Positions 14,347 through 22,967 of a stretch of 52,337 nucleotides of DNA are shown here, in pieces. Source of the stretch: Salinimicrobium catena (lineage in GTDB: Bacteria > Bacteroidota > Bacteroidia > Flavobacteriales > Flavobacteriaceae). The stretch lies in the NCBI RefSeq assembly GCF_900102915.1, contig NZ_FNGG01000011.1, forward strand, positions 1-52,337. Reading direction: 5' to 3'. The notes under the pieces are model-generated. The model was not told the DNA's origin and made no database searches. It saw nothing but the letters and a program-made list of their open reading frames with translations. The translations under genes were made by a program, and so were the position numbers. How positions within the stretch are numbered: position 1 is the first letter of the stretch; the number at the start of each line of letters is the position of its first letter.

Positions 14347-16860
14347 TCACATTTCGTCCCCAAAGAAGATCGCGTTCATGAGCAGTTTATTGGTGCCATA
14401 CCAGAACGCCCTGAAGTTTGTGTTATCGGTGAACAGGATCACATTTCCTCTGCCAATGGAGGTGTGCTTGAACGGCACAGTTCCCGGAAGAAGTTCCAGG
14501 TTCTCTTCACTGATATATCCGCTTAATAGCGGTTCTTCGGTATATTTTATAGGGTTCTTATAAGAGGTGGAATCTGCTTTGACAAAAATGGTAGTGTCTC
14601 TGAAAAGGGCCAGTTTATCATCCTTATACCCGAAGTTGATAGGGTGGGAGCGGTCCAGTTTGGCTTCAAAAATAGCACCGCCTATTCCCTGTGCGCCATG
14701 GAAATCCCGCCGCTGCTCAAAAGAGACATTTTTGGCAGTAATTTCATTTTCTTCGAACTCCAGGTCCATGAACTCATTCTTGTCCAGCCAGTTCGCGGCA
14801 TTTTTATAACCTATCAGAGTTCCGCCATTCCTGACCCATTCCTTTAATTTTCCGGCTTCTTTTCCACCCACGGCGCTGCCCCAGGAGTTCGGAAGAATGA
14901 TATCGGTATACCTGCTAAGGTCTGCCCTCGAAAAATCGGAAAGGTCGAGTTTGGTGATCTTCATATCGTACCGCTGATCGAACAGGTGCCACATTTCTCC
15001 CGCGTCATAAGGAGTAATTCCGTCACCTACGATCATGGCCACCTTTTGAGGCTCCAGCGCCCTGAACTGGTTGCTTCCTAAATTTACTCCGCCGGTGAGA
15101 CCCGTATTGACAGCTGAGATCTCCACGTTGGCCGATCTTGACGCTTTTTCTATGATCTCATAGATCTCATCAGGATTGAGTTTCTGGTTTTGGGCCGGGA
15201 TAAGAATGCTTCCGTAATCATATTCTCTGTCACCTGCCCAGAATTGCTGCATGGCTACCTTGGCCCGTAATCCCTTATTTAGGATCTCGTTCAATACTTT
15301 TGGCGCTTCGTAAGGATGCCACTCCATTAAATAAGCGTACTCGCTTTTTTCAGGAGTTGCAATTTCGGGCTTAGTGAGTTTGTCGATCTTTTGACCGGCG
15401 TATTTCATAGAAGCTTCTTCTGTAAAATCTACATTGAAGGCCAGTGGAAAAGACCAGGCAGAAATGTCATAGAAGAGGCTGTCTTCAAAAGTGGTCCTTC
15501 TTTCGAACATGGCTTTTAAAAGCCTGTTGTGTTTTTGTTGCTTCGGGACAAGATAACTGCTTCCGGTCTTAAAGGTCTTCCCATTTTTGCTGAACTGTTC
15601 TTTTACCTCGTGCAACTCCACCTGGTGGCGCTTCAGGATTTCAGCAAGATGATAAGCTGAAGCAGCGTCTTTAGGATTTCCGAAGGCGTAGGCACCCTTC
15701 TCAGCTTCATTGCGGGCGTTCTTATAGAAGTTTCTTTGATAATCTAAGAGTTCCGTCCTCATTTCCTGCGCGGCTTTCAAGGTAGAAAGCGCTGCGGTGA
15801 ACTGGTTGCGGATGGTGAACGGGAAGGTCAGGATGCCGTTGTCGGTTTCCTGGGCGTGGCCCCTGGAGCTGCCCTGTTCAAAAAGAATCCCAATACTTCC
15901 CTGGATATCAGGGAAGGTAGAACCTTTTCCGTAGTAGAAATCGTCATAGTTTTCCTCAGTATAATACAAAGAGCCTATATCATCAAAAGCGGCCGCGTGG
16001 TAGGTGCCGATCTCCTTTGTGAGCTCCTGGTTAAGATCGGGAGTGAGGGGATGGGTCCTTGAGGGAATTCCCGGCTGAAAGAAGAACGAGGAGTTCTTCC
16101 CCATTTCGTGATGATCTGTAAGGATGTTGGGATACCAATTGTGAAAGGTCTCGATCCTGGCCTGGCTTTCTGGTAATTGTACCGGAAGCCAATCGCGGTT
16201 CATGTCAAACCAGTAGTGGTTGGTTCTTCCTCCGGGCCATACTTCGCTGTATTCCCTGTCTTGCGGATCAGGATTAATGTTCTCGCTCTTGTTGGTATTA
16301 GCCCAGTATGAGAATCTTTGCAGCCCGTCCGGATTGAAGACCGGGTCGAAAAGGATCACGGTATTTTTGAGCATTTCTTCTATTTCAGGACCTTCGGCCG
16401 CTGCTAAATGATAAGCGACAAGAATTCCGGCGTTCGCGCCACTGGCTTCATTTCCGTGGATGGAGAACCCCTGGTTTACCACAATGGGCATTTCTGAAGT
16501 GTTCAGTTTTTCAGCTCCCGGCTCGGTAAGGGCCACATGTTGTTTACGGATCTCTTCCAGATTGGCGTGATTGGCTTCCGAAGTGATCGTCAACAGGATC
16601 AAAGGACGGCCTTCATAGGTGGTGCCGCGGTTTTCCAAAGTGATCCTGGGTGAACTTTCGGCAAGTGCTCTCATGTAATTGAGGATCTGGTCATGGCTGG
16701 CGTGCCATTCTCCAGGAATGTATCCCAGTACTTCCTGGGCTTTTGGAATTTCATCATTATAGGTTACACCTTTTGGCAGGTAATAGGAAAGATCGAGCTT
16801 TTCCTGGGCAACAGCATTAAAAGCGAGCAGGAAGCTCAATGCAAATAACAGTTTTTTCAT
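14347..16860 (-). CDS. M14-family zinc carboxypeptidase, secreted
   Basis: 837 residues with an N-terminal signal peptide (MKKLLFALSFLLAFNAVAQ). Catalytic domain at about 50-400: zinc ligands H135 and E138 in SIHGNEASGA, a later His in TDHHEMG (H250/H251), and the catalytic Glu near E328 in GILFEQGS. The C-terminal half contains a glutamine-amidotransferase-like fold region (VGDGITPYDAGEMWHLFDQRYDM ... LPNSWGSAVGGKEAGKLKEWV), as in other large Bacteroidota M14 proteins. It should trim C-terminal residues from peptides in the periplasm or outside the cell. No T9SS tail is seen. Expressed singly. Confidence 0.88.
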   Translation of the reverse strand: MKKLLFALSFLLAFNAVAQEKLDLSYYLPKGVTYNDEIPKAQEVLGYIPGEWHASHDQILNYMRALAESSPRITLENRGTTYEGRPLILLTITSEANHANLEEIRKQHVALTEPGAEKLNTSEMPIVVNQGFSIHGNEASGANAGILVAYHLAAAEGPEIEEMLKNTVILFDPVFNPDGLQRFSYWANTNKSENINPDPQDREYSEVWPGGRTNHYWFDMNRDWLPVQLPESQARIETFHNWYPNILTDHHEMGKNSSFFFQPGIPSRTHPLTPDLNQELTKEIGTYHAAAFDDIGSLYYTEENYDDFYYGKGSTFPDIQGSIGILFEQGSSRGHAQETDNGILTFPFTIRNQFTAALSTLKAAQEMRTELLDYQRNFYKNARNEAEKGAYAFGNPKDAASAYHLAEILKRHQVELHEVKEQFSKNGKTFKTGSSYLVPKQQKHNRLLKAMFERRTTFEDSLFYDISAWSFPLAFNVDFTEEASMKYAGQKIDKLTKPEIATPEKSEYAYLMEWHPYEAPKVLNEILNKGLRAKVAMQQFWAGDREYDYGSILIPAQNQKLNPDEIYEIIEKASRSANVEISAVNTGLTGGVNLGSNQFRALEPQKVAMIVGDGITPYDAGEMWHLFDQRYDMKITKLDLSDFSRADLSRYTDIILPNSWGSAVGGKEAGKLKEWVRNGGTLIGYKNAANWLDKNEFMDLEFEENEITAKNVSFEQRRDFHGAQGIGGAIFEAKLDRSHPINFGYKDDKLALFRDTTIFVKADSTSYKNPIKYTEEPLLSGYISEENLELLPGTVPFKHTSIGRGNVILFTDNTNFRAFWYGTNKLLMNAIFFGDEM

Positions 16861-16885
16861 GAAATAAATTTTTGGAGCCTAAATA

Positions 16886-16917
16886 TAAAAAAACCGCCCT
16901 AATTGCTCAGGACGGTT
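16886..16917 (-). terminator. Terminator after the PUR-alpha-like gene
   Basis: On the minus strand AACCGtCCT pairs with AGGgCGGTT, followed by a T-run (A-run at 16886-16893 on the plus strand). It separates DUF3276 from the M14 gene. Confidence 0.75.
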
Positions 16918-16937
16918 CAGATTATTGAAAGTATCAA

Positions 16938-17318
16938 TTAAATATCGTCGAAACTAATGTCAGTGAAATTTGCGGCAGAAGCGGTTTCAGCCGTTTTCTC
17001 CTCATCATACTCCTTCTTGAAGTTCTTTTGGTGGCGCTCGCTGATCACTTCTTCTCCTTTTTCCTCAAGAATATAATCGGTCATTTCTTGAAGGATTTCG
17101 TTGAATCCGGCAAAATCTTCTTTATAAAGGTAGATCTTATGCTTTTTGTAGTGGAAAGACCCGTCTTCGTTGGTGAATTTTTTACTCTCTGTGATAGTTA
17201 GATAGTAATCGTTAGCCTTGGTAGCCCTAACATCAAAAAAATAGGTGCGTCTTCCGGCTCTTAAGACTTTGGAAAAAATCTCTTCTTTTTCAATCGTTCC
17301 ATTGTCGCTCATAATCAA
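16938..17318 (-). CDS. PUR-alpha-like nucleic-acid-binding protein (DUF3276)
   Basis: 126 residues. The PUR repeat is seen as EIFSKVLRAGRRTYFFDVRATKANDYYLTITESKKF followed by FHYKKHKIYLYKEDFAGFNEIL; an acidic, probably disordered tail follows. Bacterial members are the counterpart of eukaryotic Pur-alpha and bind single-stranded DNA and RNA as dimers; a Borrelia member is known as a transcription regulator. It is highly conserved in Bacteroidota. It lies downstream of the ABC exporter gene (66-nt gap) and ends in its own terminator. Confidence 0.88.
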   Translation of the reverse strand: MIMSDNGTIEKEEIFSKVLRAGRRTYFFDVRATKANDYYLTITESKKFTNEDGSFHYKKHKIYLYKEDFAGFNEILQEMTDYILEEKGEEVISERHQKNFKKEYDEEKTAETASAANFTDISFDDI

Positions 17319-17383
17319 ATGTCTTTTACGGTTTGTAACTCACTTCAAAAATCCAAAAAAAATTAACATTCCGCAACAAATTT

Positions 17384-19141
17384 TTACATTTCTTTTTCAC
17401 TTAGTTGTTTCAGGTAAAGTTCTTTGTAGTAGCCATCTGTGCTCAATAATTCCTGATGCGTGCCTTGTTGTACGATTTTTCCGCCTTCCAAAATTATGAT
17501 CTTATCGGCATTTTTTATAGAAGATATTCGATGGCTCACAATGATGGTGGTCTTATTTCGGGAGATCTTGAAGAGATTTCCGAGGATTTCTTCCTCAGTC
17601 TCAGTGTCTACTGCGGAAAGAGAATCGTCAAAAAGCAGGATCTGCGGATCATGAATGATCGCCCTGGCAATGGAGACCCTTTGTTTTTGTCCGCCCGAAA
17701 GGGTGATACCTCTTTCTCCCAGAACAGTATCATAGCCTTTGCTGAAGCCTACGATGTTGCGGTGAACCGCGGCGTTCTTCGCCGCTTCAATGATCTCCTT
17801 CACGGTAGCATCGGCCTTCCCGAACCTGATGTTGTTCTTGATGGAATCGCTGAAGAGGAAAGCATCCTGCGGTACATAGCCAATGCTGTCGCGCAGGTCC
17901 TTGAGGTTAATGTTCCTGATGTCCTTTCCATCAATGCTTATCTCACCTTCGGTCACATCATAAAGCCGGCCAATAAGTTCCAGAATAGTGGATTTTCCTG
18001 AACCGGTCTTCCCAATGATCGCGAGGGTCTGACCTTTTTCCACTTCAAAAGAGACATTTTTCAAAGCGGTGATATTGGTGTCCTCATAGGTGAAAGTGAC
18101 ATTTTTAAAAGCCACTGTTCCAACCACTTTTTCGGGTTTGGTGGTTGGGTTAAGTATCTGCGGAATTTCCTTCAGGAACTCATTGATCCTTTTCTGAGAG
18201 GCTTCGGCCTGCTGCACTATAGAAGTAACCCAGCCTACGGTAGCTACCGGCCAGGTAAGCATGTTCACGTACAGCAAAAATTCCACGATGATCCCCAGGT
18301 TATCTATTTCGCCGTTGATGAACTTGCGGCCGCCAATGTAGATGACCAGGATGTTACTGGCGCCTATCAACAATATCATAAGGGGAAAGAAGAATGCCTG
18401 CACCTTCACCAGGTCGATGTTCTTTTCTTTGCTGCCGTTGGAAAGTTCAACAAAGCCTGTGTTGGTCTGTGGTTCCAGCCCATAGGATTTGATAACCGAG
18501 ATTCCGCTGAAGCTTTCTTGTGTAAATGTGTTCAGCTTTGACAGGTATTGTTGTACAATAGTGCTGCGCTTATTGATGGCCACGCTCAGCTTATAAATGG
18601 CAAAAGAGAGGATAGGCAGGGGCGCGATGGTGTACATCGTTAATTCAGGAGCCTGGGAGAACATGTATGGGATCACCACAATGAAAAGAACCCCGGTCTG
18701 CACGCTGTACATGATTGCAGGGCCCAGGTACATCCGCACTTTAGAGACATCTTCGCTTATGCGGTTCATAAGATCGCCGGTACGGTTCTTTTTGTAAAAG
18801 TTCAGGGAAAGGTCTTCGTACTTCTGAAAAACCTCATTTTTAAGGTCGAATTCGATATGCCGCGAAACCACGATAAAGGTCTGCCGCATCAAAAACGTAA
18901 AAAAAGCAGCCAGTAAAGTAGCTCCTAAAATGAGCAGGATATTGGTCATCAGCTCAGATTTTACTTCAGCAGCAGAGATAATTTCCCCGTTCACGTATTT
19001 TTCGATCGCGTTTGTGGATTCTCCTATGAACCTGGGCGTCAGGATCGCGAAAATACGGGCGGCAATGGTGATGAAGAGCCCCACAATGAGGTGCCATTTA
19101 TATTTGACAAAATATTTATTTAGATGCTTTAATTCTTTCAT
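17384..19141 (-). CDS. ABC exporter, fused permease and ATPase
   Basis: 585 residues: six-helix transmembrane domain (about 15-315) and nucleotide-binding domain (about 340-585) with Walker A GKTGSGKST, Q-loop YVPQDAF, signature LSGGQKQR, Walker B ILLFDDSLSAVD and H-loop SHRISS. This is the half-transporter type of MdlB/MsbA-like multidrug or lipid exporters, working as a homo- or heterodimer in the inner membrane. No partner half-transporter is adjacent, so a homodimer is likely. The substrate cannot be told from sequence. It is divergent from leucine dehydrogenase, an arrangement I recall as common in flavobacteria. Confidence 0.9.
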   Translation of the reverse strand: MKELKHLNKYFVKYKWHLIVGLFITIAARIFAILTPRFIGESTNAIEKYVNGEIISAAEVKSELMTNILLILGATLLAAFFTFLMRQTFIVVSRHIEFDLKNEVFQKYEDLSLNFYKKNRTGDLMNRISEDVSKVRMYLGPAIMYSVQTGVLFIVVIPYMFSQAPELTMYTIAPLPILSFAIYKLSVAINKRSTIVQQYLSKLNTFTQESFSGISVIKSYGLEPQTNTGFVELSNGSKEKNIDLVKVQAFFFPLMILLIGASNILVIYIGGRKFINGEIDNLGIIVEFLLYVNMLTWPVATVGWVTSIVQQAEASQKRINEFLKEIPQILNPTTKPEKVVGTVAFKNVTFTYEDTNITALKNVSFEVEKGQTLAIIGKTGSGKSTILELIGRLYDVTEGEISIDGKDIRNINLKDLRDSIGYVPQDAFLFSDSIKNNIRFGKADATVKEIIEAAKNAAVHRNIVGFSKGYDTVLGERGITLSGGQKQRVSIARAIIHDPQILLFDDSLSAVDTETEEEILGNLFKISRNKTTIIVSHRISSIKNADKIIILEGGKIVQQGTHQELLSTDGYYKELYLKQLSEKEM

Positions 19142-19216
19142 AGCGGAGGAAACCTCTTAATTTTCGCAATTCCTTATTTATCAAAGGAAATAATCAATTC
19201 AAATTGAAATATTGCT

Positions 19217-19224
19217 TATTTTTG
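19217..19224 (+). promoter_or_regulatory. Promoter of leucine dehydrogenase
   Basis: TATTTTTG fits TAnnTTTG, 51 nt before the ATG. Confidence 0.55.
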
Positions 19225-19275
19225 CCCTATAAATTTTTCGATTCACGAAAATCCAACATTTTTTAATTTAAAGTT

Positions 19276-20373
19276 ATGACAGTGGATGTTCTAAAGGCAA
19301 ATGAACTTAAAAAAGCCGCTCCGGTCTTTGGGCAGCTTTCTTTTGATGACCACGAACAAGTGGTTTTTTGCAATGACAAAGATACAGGTTTAAAGGCAAT
19401 TATTGGAATTCACAACACAGTTTTGGGGCCTGCCCTGGGTGGAACCCGTATGTGGAACTACAACAGTGAATGGGATGCTTTGAATGATGTGCTAAGGCTT
19501 TCCCGCGGAATGACCTTTAAAAGTGCCGTTACCGGATTAAACCTTGGTGGTGGTAAGGCTGTGATCATAGGAGATGCCAAAACCCAGAAGACGCCTGAGC
19601 TGATGCGCAAATTCGGAGAGTTTGTTCACTCTTTAAGCGGAAAGTATATCACTGCGGAAGATGTTGGAATGGAAACTGCCGATATGGATACTGTTCGCGA
19701 AGTGACTCCTTATGTCACCGGAATTTCTGAAGATAAGGGAGGTGCTGGAAATCCTTCTCCTATCACTGCTTACGGTGTTTATATGGGAATGAAGGCTGCT
19801 GCCAAGTTCAAATATGGTTCAGAAAATCTTGAAGGTAAATCTGTACTGGTGCAGGGGATAGGTCACGTTGGAGAATCTCTTGTAGATCATCTTTCAAAAG
19901 AGGGAGCTAAAGTATTGATCAGCGATATCAATGAAGAGCGCCTGCAGCAGGTGAGCAAGCAATATGGTGCTGTTATCTTTGAAGGTGCAGATGTGTATGG
20001 TGCCAATGTTGATATCTACGCGCCATGTGCTTTAGGAGCTACCGTAAATGATGATACCATTGACCGCTTCAAGGCTTCTATCATTGCCGGTGCTGCCAAC
20101 AATCAGCTGGCCGATGATACCAAACACGGGATCATCCTAAGGGAAAAAGGAATTGTATACGCACCGGATTTCCTTATTAATGCCGGAGGGATCATCAATG
20201 TTTATGCTGAACTTGAAGGATATGGAAAGAAGGAGATCATGGAAAAGACAGAGAATATTTACAATACAACTCTTGAGATCCTTAATAATGCAGATGCCAA
20301 CGGCATCTCCACTCATGAGGCTGCATTGAAAGTTGCCCAACAGCGAATCGCCGACAGAAAAAATCAGCGATAA
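19276..20373 (+). CDS. Leucine (branched-chain amino acid) dehydrogenase
   Basis: 365 residues of the Glu/Leu/Phe/Val dehydrogenase family. The catalytic Lys block GLNLGGGKAV (K94) and K82 (TFKSAV) are intact, as are a Rossmann nucleotide-binding motif GIGHVGESLVDHL (about 195-207) and AGAANNQLAD. The length agrees with octameric leucine dehydrogenases rather than the 450-residue glutamate enzymes. The enzyme reversibly deaminates leucine, valine and isoleucine to keto acids with NAD+, feeding branched-chain acyl-CoA and iso-fatty acid synthesis; the HMG-CoA lyase gene at 26079 acts later in leucine breakdown. Confidence 0.88.
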   Translation: MTVDVLKANELKKAAPVFGQLSFDDHEQVVFCNDKDTGLKAIIGIHNTVLGPALGGTRMWNYNSEWDALNDVLRLSRGMTFKSAVTGLNLGGGKAVIIGDAKTQKTPELMRKFGEFVHSLSGKYITAEDVGMETADMDTVREVTPYVTGISEDKGGAGNPSPITAYGVYMGMKAAAKFKYGSENLEGKSVLVQGIGHVGESLVDHLSKEGAKVLISDINEERLQQVSKQYGAVIFEGADVYGANVDIYAPCALGATVNDDTIDRFKASIIAGAANNQLADDTKHGIILREKGIVYAPDFLINAGGIINVYAELEGYGKKEIMEKTENIYNTTLEILNNADANGISTHEAALKVAQQRIADRKNQR

Positions 20374-20398
20374 GCTAAGGCCTTTTTCAATTTAATAG

Positions 20399-20406
20399 TA
20401 TTTTTG
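20399..20406 (+). promoter_or_regulatory. Promoter element of nusB
   Basis: TATTTTTG fits TAnnTTTG. It directly precedes a 12-bp hairpin (20408-20434), so the start site would fall in or next to the hairpin. Confidence 0.45.
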
Positions 20407-20407
20407 C

Positions 20408-20434
20408 GGGGCGAAAGGATTTTCCTTTCGCCCC
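20408..20434 (+). terminator. Hairpin between leucine dehydrogenase and nusB
   Basis: GGGGCGAAAGGA pairs perfectly with TCCTTTCGCCCC over a 3-nt loop. There is no uninterrupted T-run after it. It may end the dehydrogenase transcript or be a 5' structure of the nusB mRNA. Confidence 0.6.
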
Positions 20435-20464
20435 CTATAATTTTAAAAAAGTTCTTTTACAGCT

Positions 20465-21403
20465 ATGTTGACCAGAAGACATATCCGGGTTAAAGTAATG
20501 CAGTCTTTGTACGCCTACTCCCAAAGTGAAAATGATGAAATGAGGTCAGAGGAAAAATTTCTTCTGAAAAGTATGGATGAGATGTACGATCTGTATCTTT
20601 TGCTCCTTGATCTGTTCGTAGAGATACGGGATCATGCAGCCGATTACATTGAGAAATCTCAGCAGAAACATTTGCCTTCTGAAGAAGACAGGGATCCGAA
20701 CCGCAGGTTCGTAGACAACGAGATCTTTGCCCTATTAGACCAGAATACCGGTTTGCAGAACGGGCTGGAAGCAAGGAAGCTCAATAACTGGAAGCATGAT
20801 GATGAGTACGTGGGAATCCTGTGGAATGAGATCAGGAACAGCGAGATCTACAATGAATACATGGCCTCCAGGACCGGAACCTTTCAGGAAGACAAGGATT
20901 TTGTGATAAGGATCTTCAAAGAGGTGATCGCTCCCAATGAAAAGCTGTACGACTATCTTGAGGACAAGAAGATCACCTGGGTAGACGATCTGCCGCTGGT
21001 GAATACGGCCATAGTGAAGATGCTTCAGAAGCTAAAATCGGGAAAAGAACATGCGCTTTCCCGTCTTTTCAAGAATTCAGACGACAAAGAGTACGCTGTT
21101 CAGCTTTTCAGAAAGACATTGCTGAACGATGAAAGCCTCGCGGCCGAGATGGAAGGCAAGACCCCCAACTGGGATAAGGAGCGTATAGCAGACCTTGATA
21201 CTATTCTAATAAAGATGGCGATCTGTGAATTTTTAAAATTTCCATCCATTCCGGTGAAGGTGACTATTAACGAATATTTAGAAATTGCCAAGGAATACAG
21301 TACTCCTAAAAGTAGTATTTTTATCAACGGGATCCTTGATAAACTCTCAAAAGAGTATAAAGAGGAAGGCAAACTGAACAAAATAGGCAGGGGTCTTATG
21401 TAG
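20465..21403 (+). CDS. nusB: NusB, transcription antitermination factor (long Bacteroidota form)
   Basis: 312 residues, about twice the length of E. coli NusB. The N-terminus begins LTRRHIRVKVMQSLYAYSQ, as in classical NusB, and the C-terminal part (about 175-305) holds the helical NusB domain with DTILIKMAICEFLKFPSIPVKVTINEYLEIAKEYST and INGILDKL; a long charged helical segment lies between. NusB with NusE (S10) binds boxA RNA in rRNA antitermination. Such long forms are, from memory, standard in this phylum. It is followed by the DUF1573 lipoprotein (49 nt) and yajC (30 nt), probably one transcript. Confidence 0.88.
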   Translation: MLTRRHIRVKVMQSLYAYSQSENDEMRSEEKFLLKSMDEMYDLYLLLLDLFVEIRDHAADYIEKSQQKHLPSEEDRDPNRRFVDNEIFALLDQNTGLQNGLEARKLNNWKHDDEYVGILWNEIRNSEIYNEYMASRTGTFQEDKDFVIRIFKEVIAPNEKLYDYLEDKKITWVDDLPLVNTAIVKMLQKLKSGKEHALSRLFKNSDDKEYAVQLFRKTLLNDESLAAEMEGKTPNWDKERIADLDTILIKMAICEFLKFPSIPVKVTINEYLEIAKEYSTPKSSIFINGILDKLSKEYKEEGKLNKIGRGLM

Positions 21404-21452
21404 TCCTGAATATTTTTATAATTTTATCACTTTTAACCATTAAATGTAAATC

Positions 21453-21908
21453 ATGAAAAAAGGAATCTTATTTTTAGCAGTCGTTGCAGCGATGGTCTTC
21501 ACTTCGTGCAAAGATAATGCAACCGACAAAGTGAAAGCAGAGAATGTTGAGGAAGCTGCGGCACGTGACGCACAGGAAGTTGTGTATCCTGCAATGACTT
21601 TTGACGAAACAGAACACGATTTTGGAACTATCGAGCAGGGTACTAATGTAGAGCATACCTTTACTTTTACCAATACCGGTAAAGCTCCATTGGTGATCAC
21701 CAATGCGACCAGCTCTTGCGGGTGTACCGTTCCTACCTGGACAAAAGAACCTATCGCTCCCGGTGAAAAAGGAGAAATGGTTGTGAAGTTCAACGGTAGC
21801 GGACAAAACCAGGTTACCAAGACCGTAAACATTACTGCGAATACCGAGGCCGGTAAAGAACAATTAAAAATCAAAGCTTTCGTGAATCCTAAAGACACTC
21901 AGTCTTAA
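21453..21908 (+). CDS. DUF1573 lipoprotein
   Basis: 151 residues. Lipoprotein signal with lipobox FTSC (Cys near residue 20). The mature part holds a single DUF1573 immunoglobulin-like module: FDETEHDFGTIEQGTNVEHTF, then TFTNTGKAPLVITNATSSCGCTVPTW and PGEKGEMVVKFN. The CGC pair is a family trait. These proteins lie in the periplasm or at the surface and their role is unknown. Placement between nusB and yajC is, from memory, common in flavobacteria. Confidence 0.88.
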   Translation: MKKGILFLAVVAAMVFTSCKDNATDKVKAENVEEAAARDAQEVVYPAMTFDETEHDFGTIEQGTNVEHTFTFTNTGKAPLVITNATSSCGCTVPTWTKEPIAPGEKGEMVVKFNGSGQNQVTKTVNITANTEAGKEQLKIKAFVNPKDTQS

Positions 21909-21938
21909 TAACAGGATTACCAGAGCAACACCTTATCT

Positions 21939-22229
21939 ATGGATCAATTAACCCAGTTTGCCCCAATTATTTTAATGTTCATTGTGGTGTATTTTTTTAT
22001 GATACGCCCGCAAATGAAACGTGCAAAACAAGAAAAACAATTTTCTTCTGAACTAAAAAAAGGAGACCGCATAGTTACTAAAAGCGGGATGCACGGAAAA
22101 ATAATTGATTTTAGTGAAAAACAGAATGCTGTAATTATTGAAACCGGAGCAGGAAAGATCACTTTTGACCGTTCTTCCATTTCTATGGAAATGAGTCGTA
22201 AGCTGAACGAACCTGCAAAGGAGAAATAA
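21939..22229 (+). CDS. yajC: YajC, Sec translocon accessory subunit
   Basis: 96 residues, one N-terminal membrane segment (FAPIILMFIVVYFFMIRPQMKR), then the conserved cytoplasmic part with LKKGDRIVTKSGMHGKIIDF. It associates with SecDF and assists preprotein export. It ends in a strong bidirectional terminator. Confidence 0.93.
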   Translation: MDQLTQFAPIILMFIVVYFFMIRPQMKRAKQEKQFSSELKKGDRIVTKSGMHGKIIDFSEKQNAVIIETGAGKITFDRSSISMEMSRKLNEPAKEK

Positions 22230-22248
22230 TCATTTCACAGTTAAGCAT

Positions 22249-22279
22249 AAAAAAAGGCCGGATCTTCCGGCCTTTTTTT
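22249..22279. terminator. Bidirectional terminator after yajC
   Basis: A-run, GGCCGGA / TTCCGGCC stem, T-run; symmetric, so usable from both sides. Confidence 0.9.
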
Positions 22280-22323
22280 GTGAATGAATTTTTCATCATA
22301 CCTGATATGATTCTTTCATTGTA

Positions 22324-22358
22324 CAACCCTGACAGGGGTTTGGAACCCTGTCAGGGTT
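22324..22358. repeat. REP-like palindrome AACCCTGACAGGG / CCCTGTCAGGGTT
   Basis: Two 13-nt arms in inverted orientation around GTTTGGAA. Each arm is itself a CCCTGNCAGGG palindrome. The element differs from the CCCGTAGGG elements at 6297-7047 and has no transposase next to it. It lies between converging genes yajC and the YdeI-like gene. Confidence 0.8.
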
Positions 22359-22363
22359 AATTC

Positions 22364-22957
22364 TTAACAGTTCTTGTACTTGTCATGAAGTCCCTGCCCC
22401 GACTTGATCATGGGAGTTATCTTTGTCAACCGGCTTAACTTTGTAGCTTCCCTTTTGGCTTCAGCAATGTGGTCACAATATTCCCTTTGCCTACCCGGAG
22501 TGAGTTCCAGGAAAGCTTTTTTGAGGATGTTGTCCTTCTCAAAAGCGGTTTCCAGTAAGGGTGGGATCTCCACCTCCTTGTTTTTTACCGGTTTTAGTTC
22601 CTTTCCTTCCTTTTGATTCTGAATAGCTTCCTGCACATATTTCTGAAGAACATCTATAGATGGCAGATCACCTTTTTCGAACCTTATTTGTCGCAGGGCC
22701 TTTGTTTTGCCTTCCTGCGCATTCTGAAGTAGCGCAGTATTCTCTCTTAGCAGTGCTCCCTGGAAGAACCAGAGGGCGCAGTGGTTTTTAAAAGCTCCGA
22801 TTCCCACCACGTTCTTTCCGTTAAGGGTATAGACAGGGCCGCCCCACTTTATGGCTTCCTCAAGCTCTGTGGAAAGCAGCATCTCCCTAAGGGATGCGAT
22901 CTCCTCTTCCCATTGGGGGTGCTTCTCGATGTATTCTGCAACTGATTTGATGACCAC
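22364..22957 (-). CDS. YdeI/OmpD-associated family protein (DUF1801 + OmdA)
   Basis: 197 residues. N-terminal DUF1801 domain (about 8-110: EEAIKWGGPVYTLNGKNVVGIGAFKNHCALWFF) and C-terminal OmdA/YdeI segment (about 130-190: FLELTPGRQREYCDHIAEAKREATKLSRL). Members are small cytoplasmic proteins, some linked to resistance to bacteriocins or cationic peptides; biochemical role unknown. The gene follows pepT with a 10-nt gap and is probably cotranscribed with it. Confidence 0.88.
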   Translation of the reverse strand: MVIKSVAEYIEKHPQWEEEIASLREMLLSTELEEAIKWGGPVYTLNGKNVVGIGAFKNHCALWFFQGALLRENTALLQNAQEGKTKALRQIRFEKGDLPSIDVLQKYVQEAIQNQKEGKELKPVKNKEVEIPPLLETAFEKDNILKKAFLELTPGRQREYCDHIAEAKREATKLSRLTKITPMIKSGQGLHDKYKNC

Positions 22958-22967
22958 TTTCTTATTT

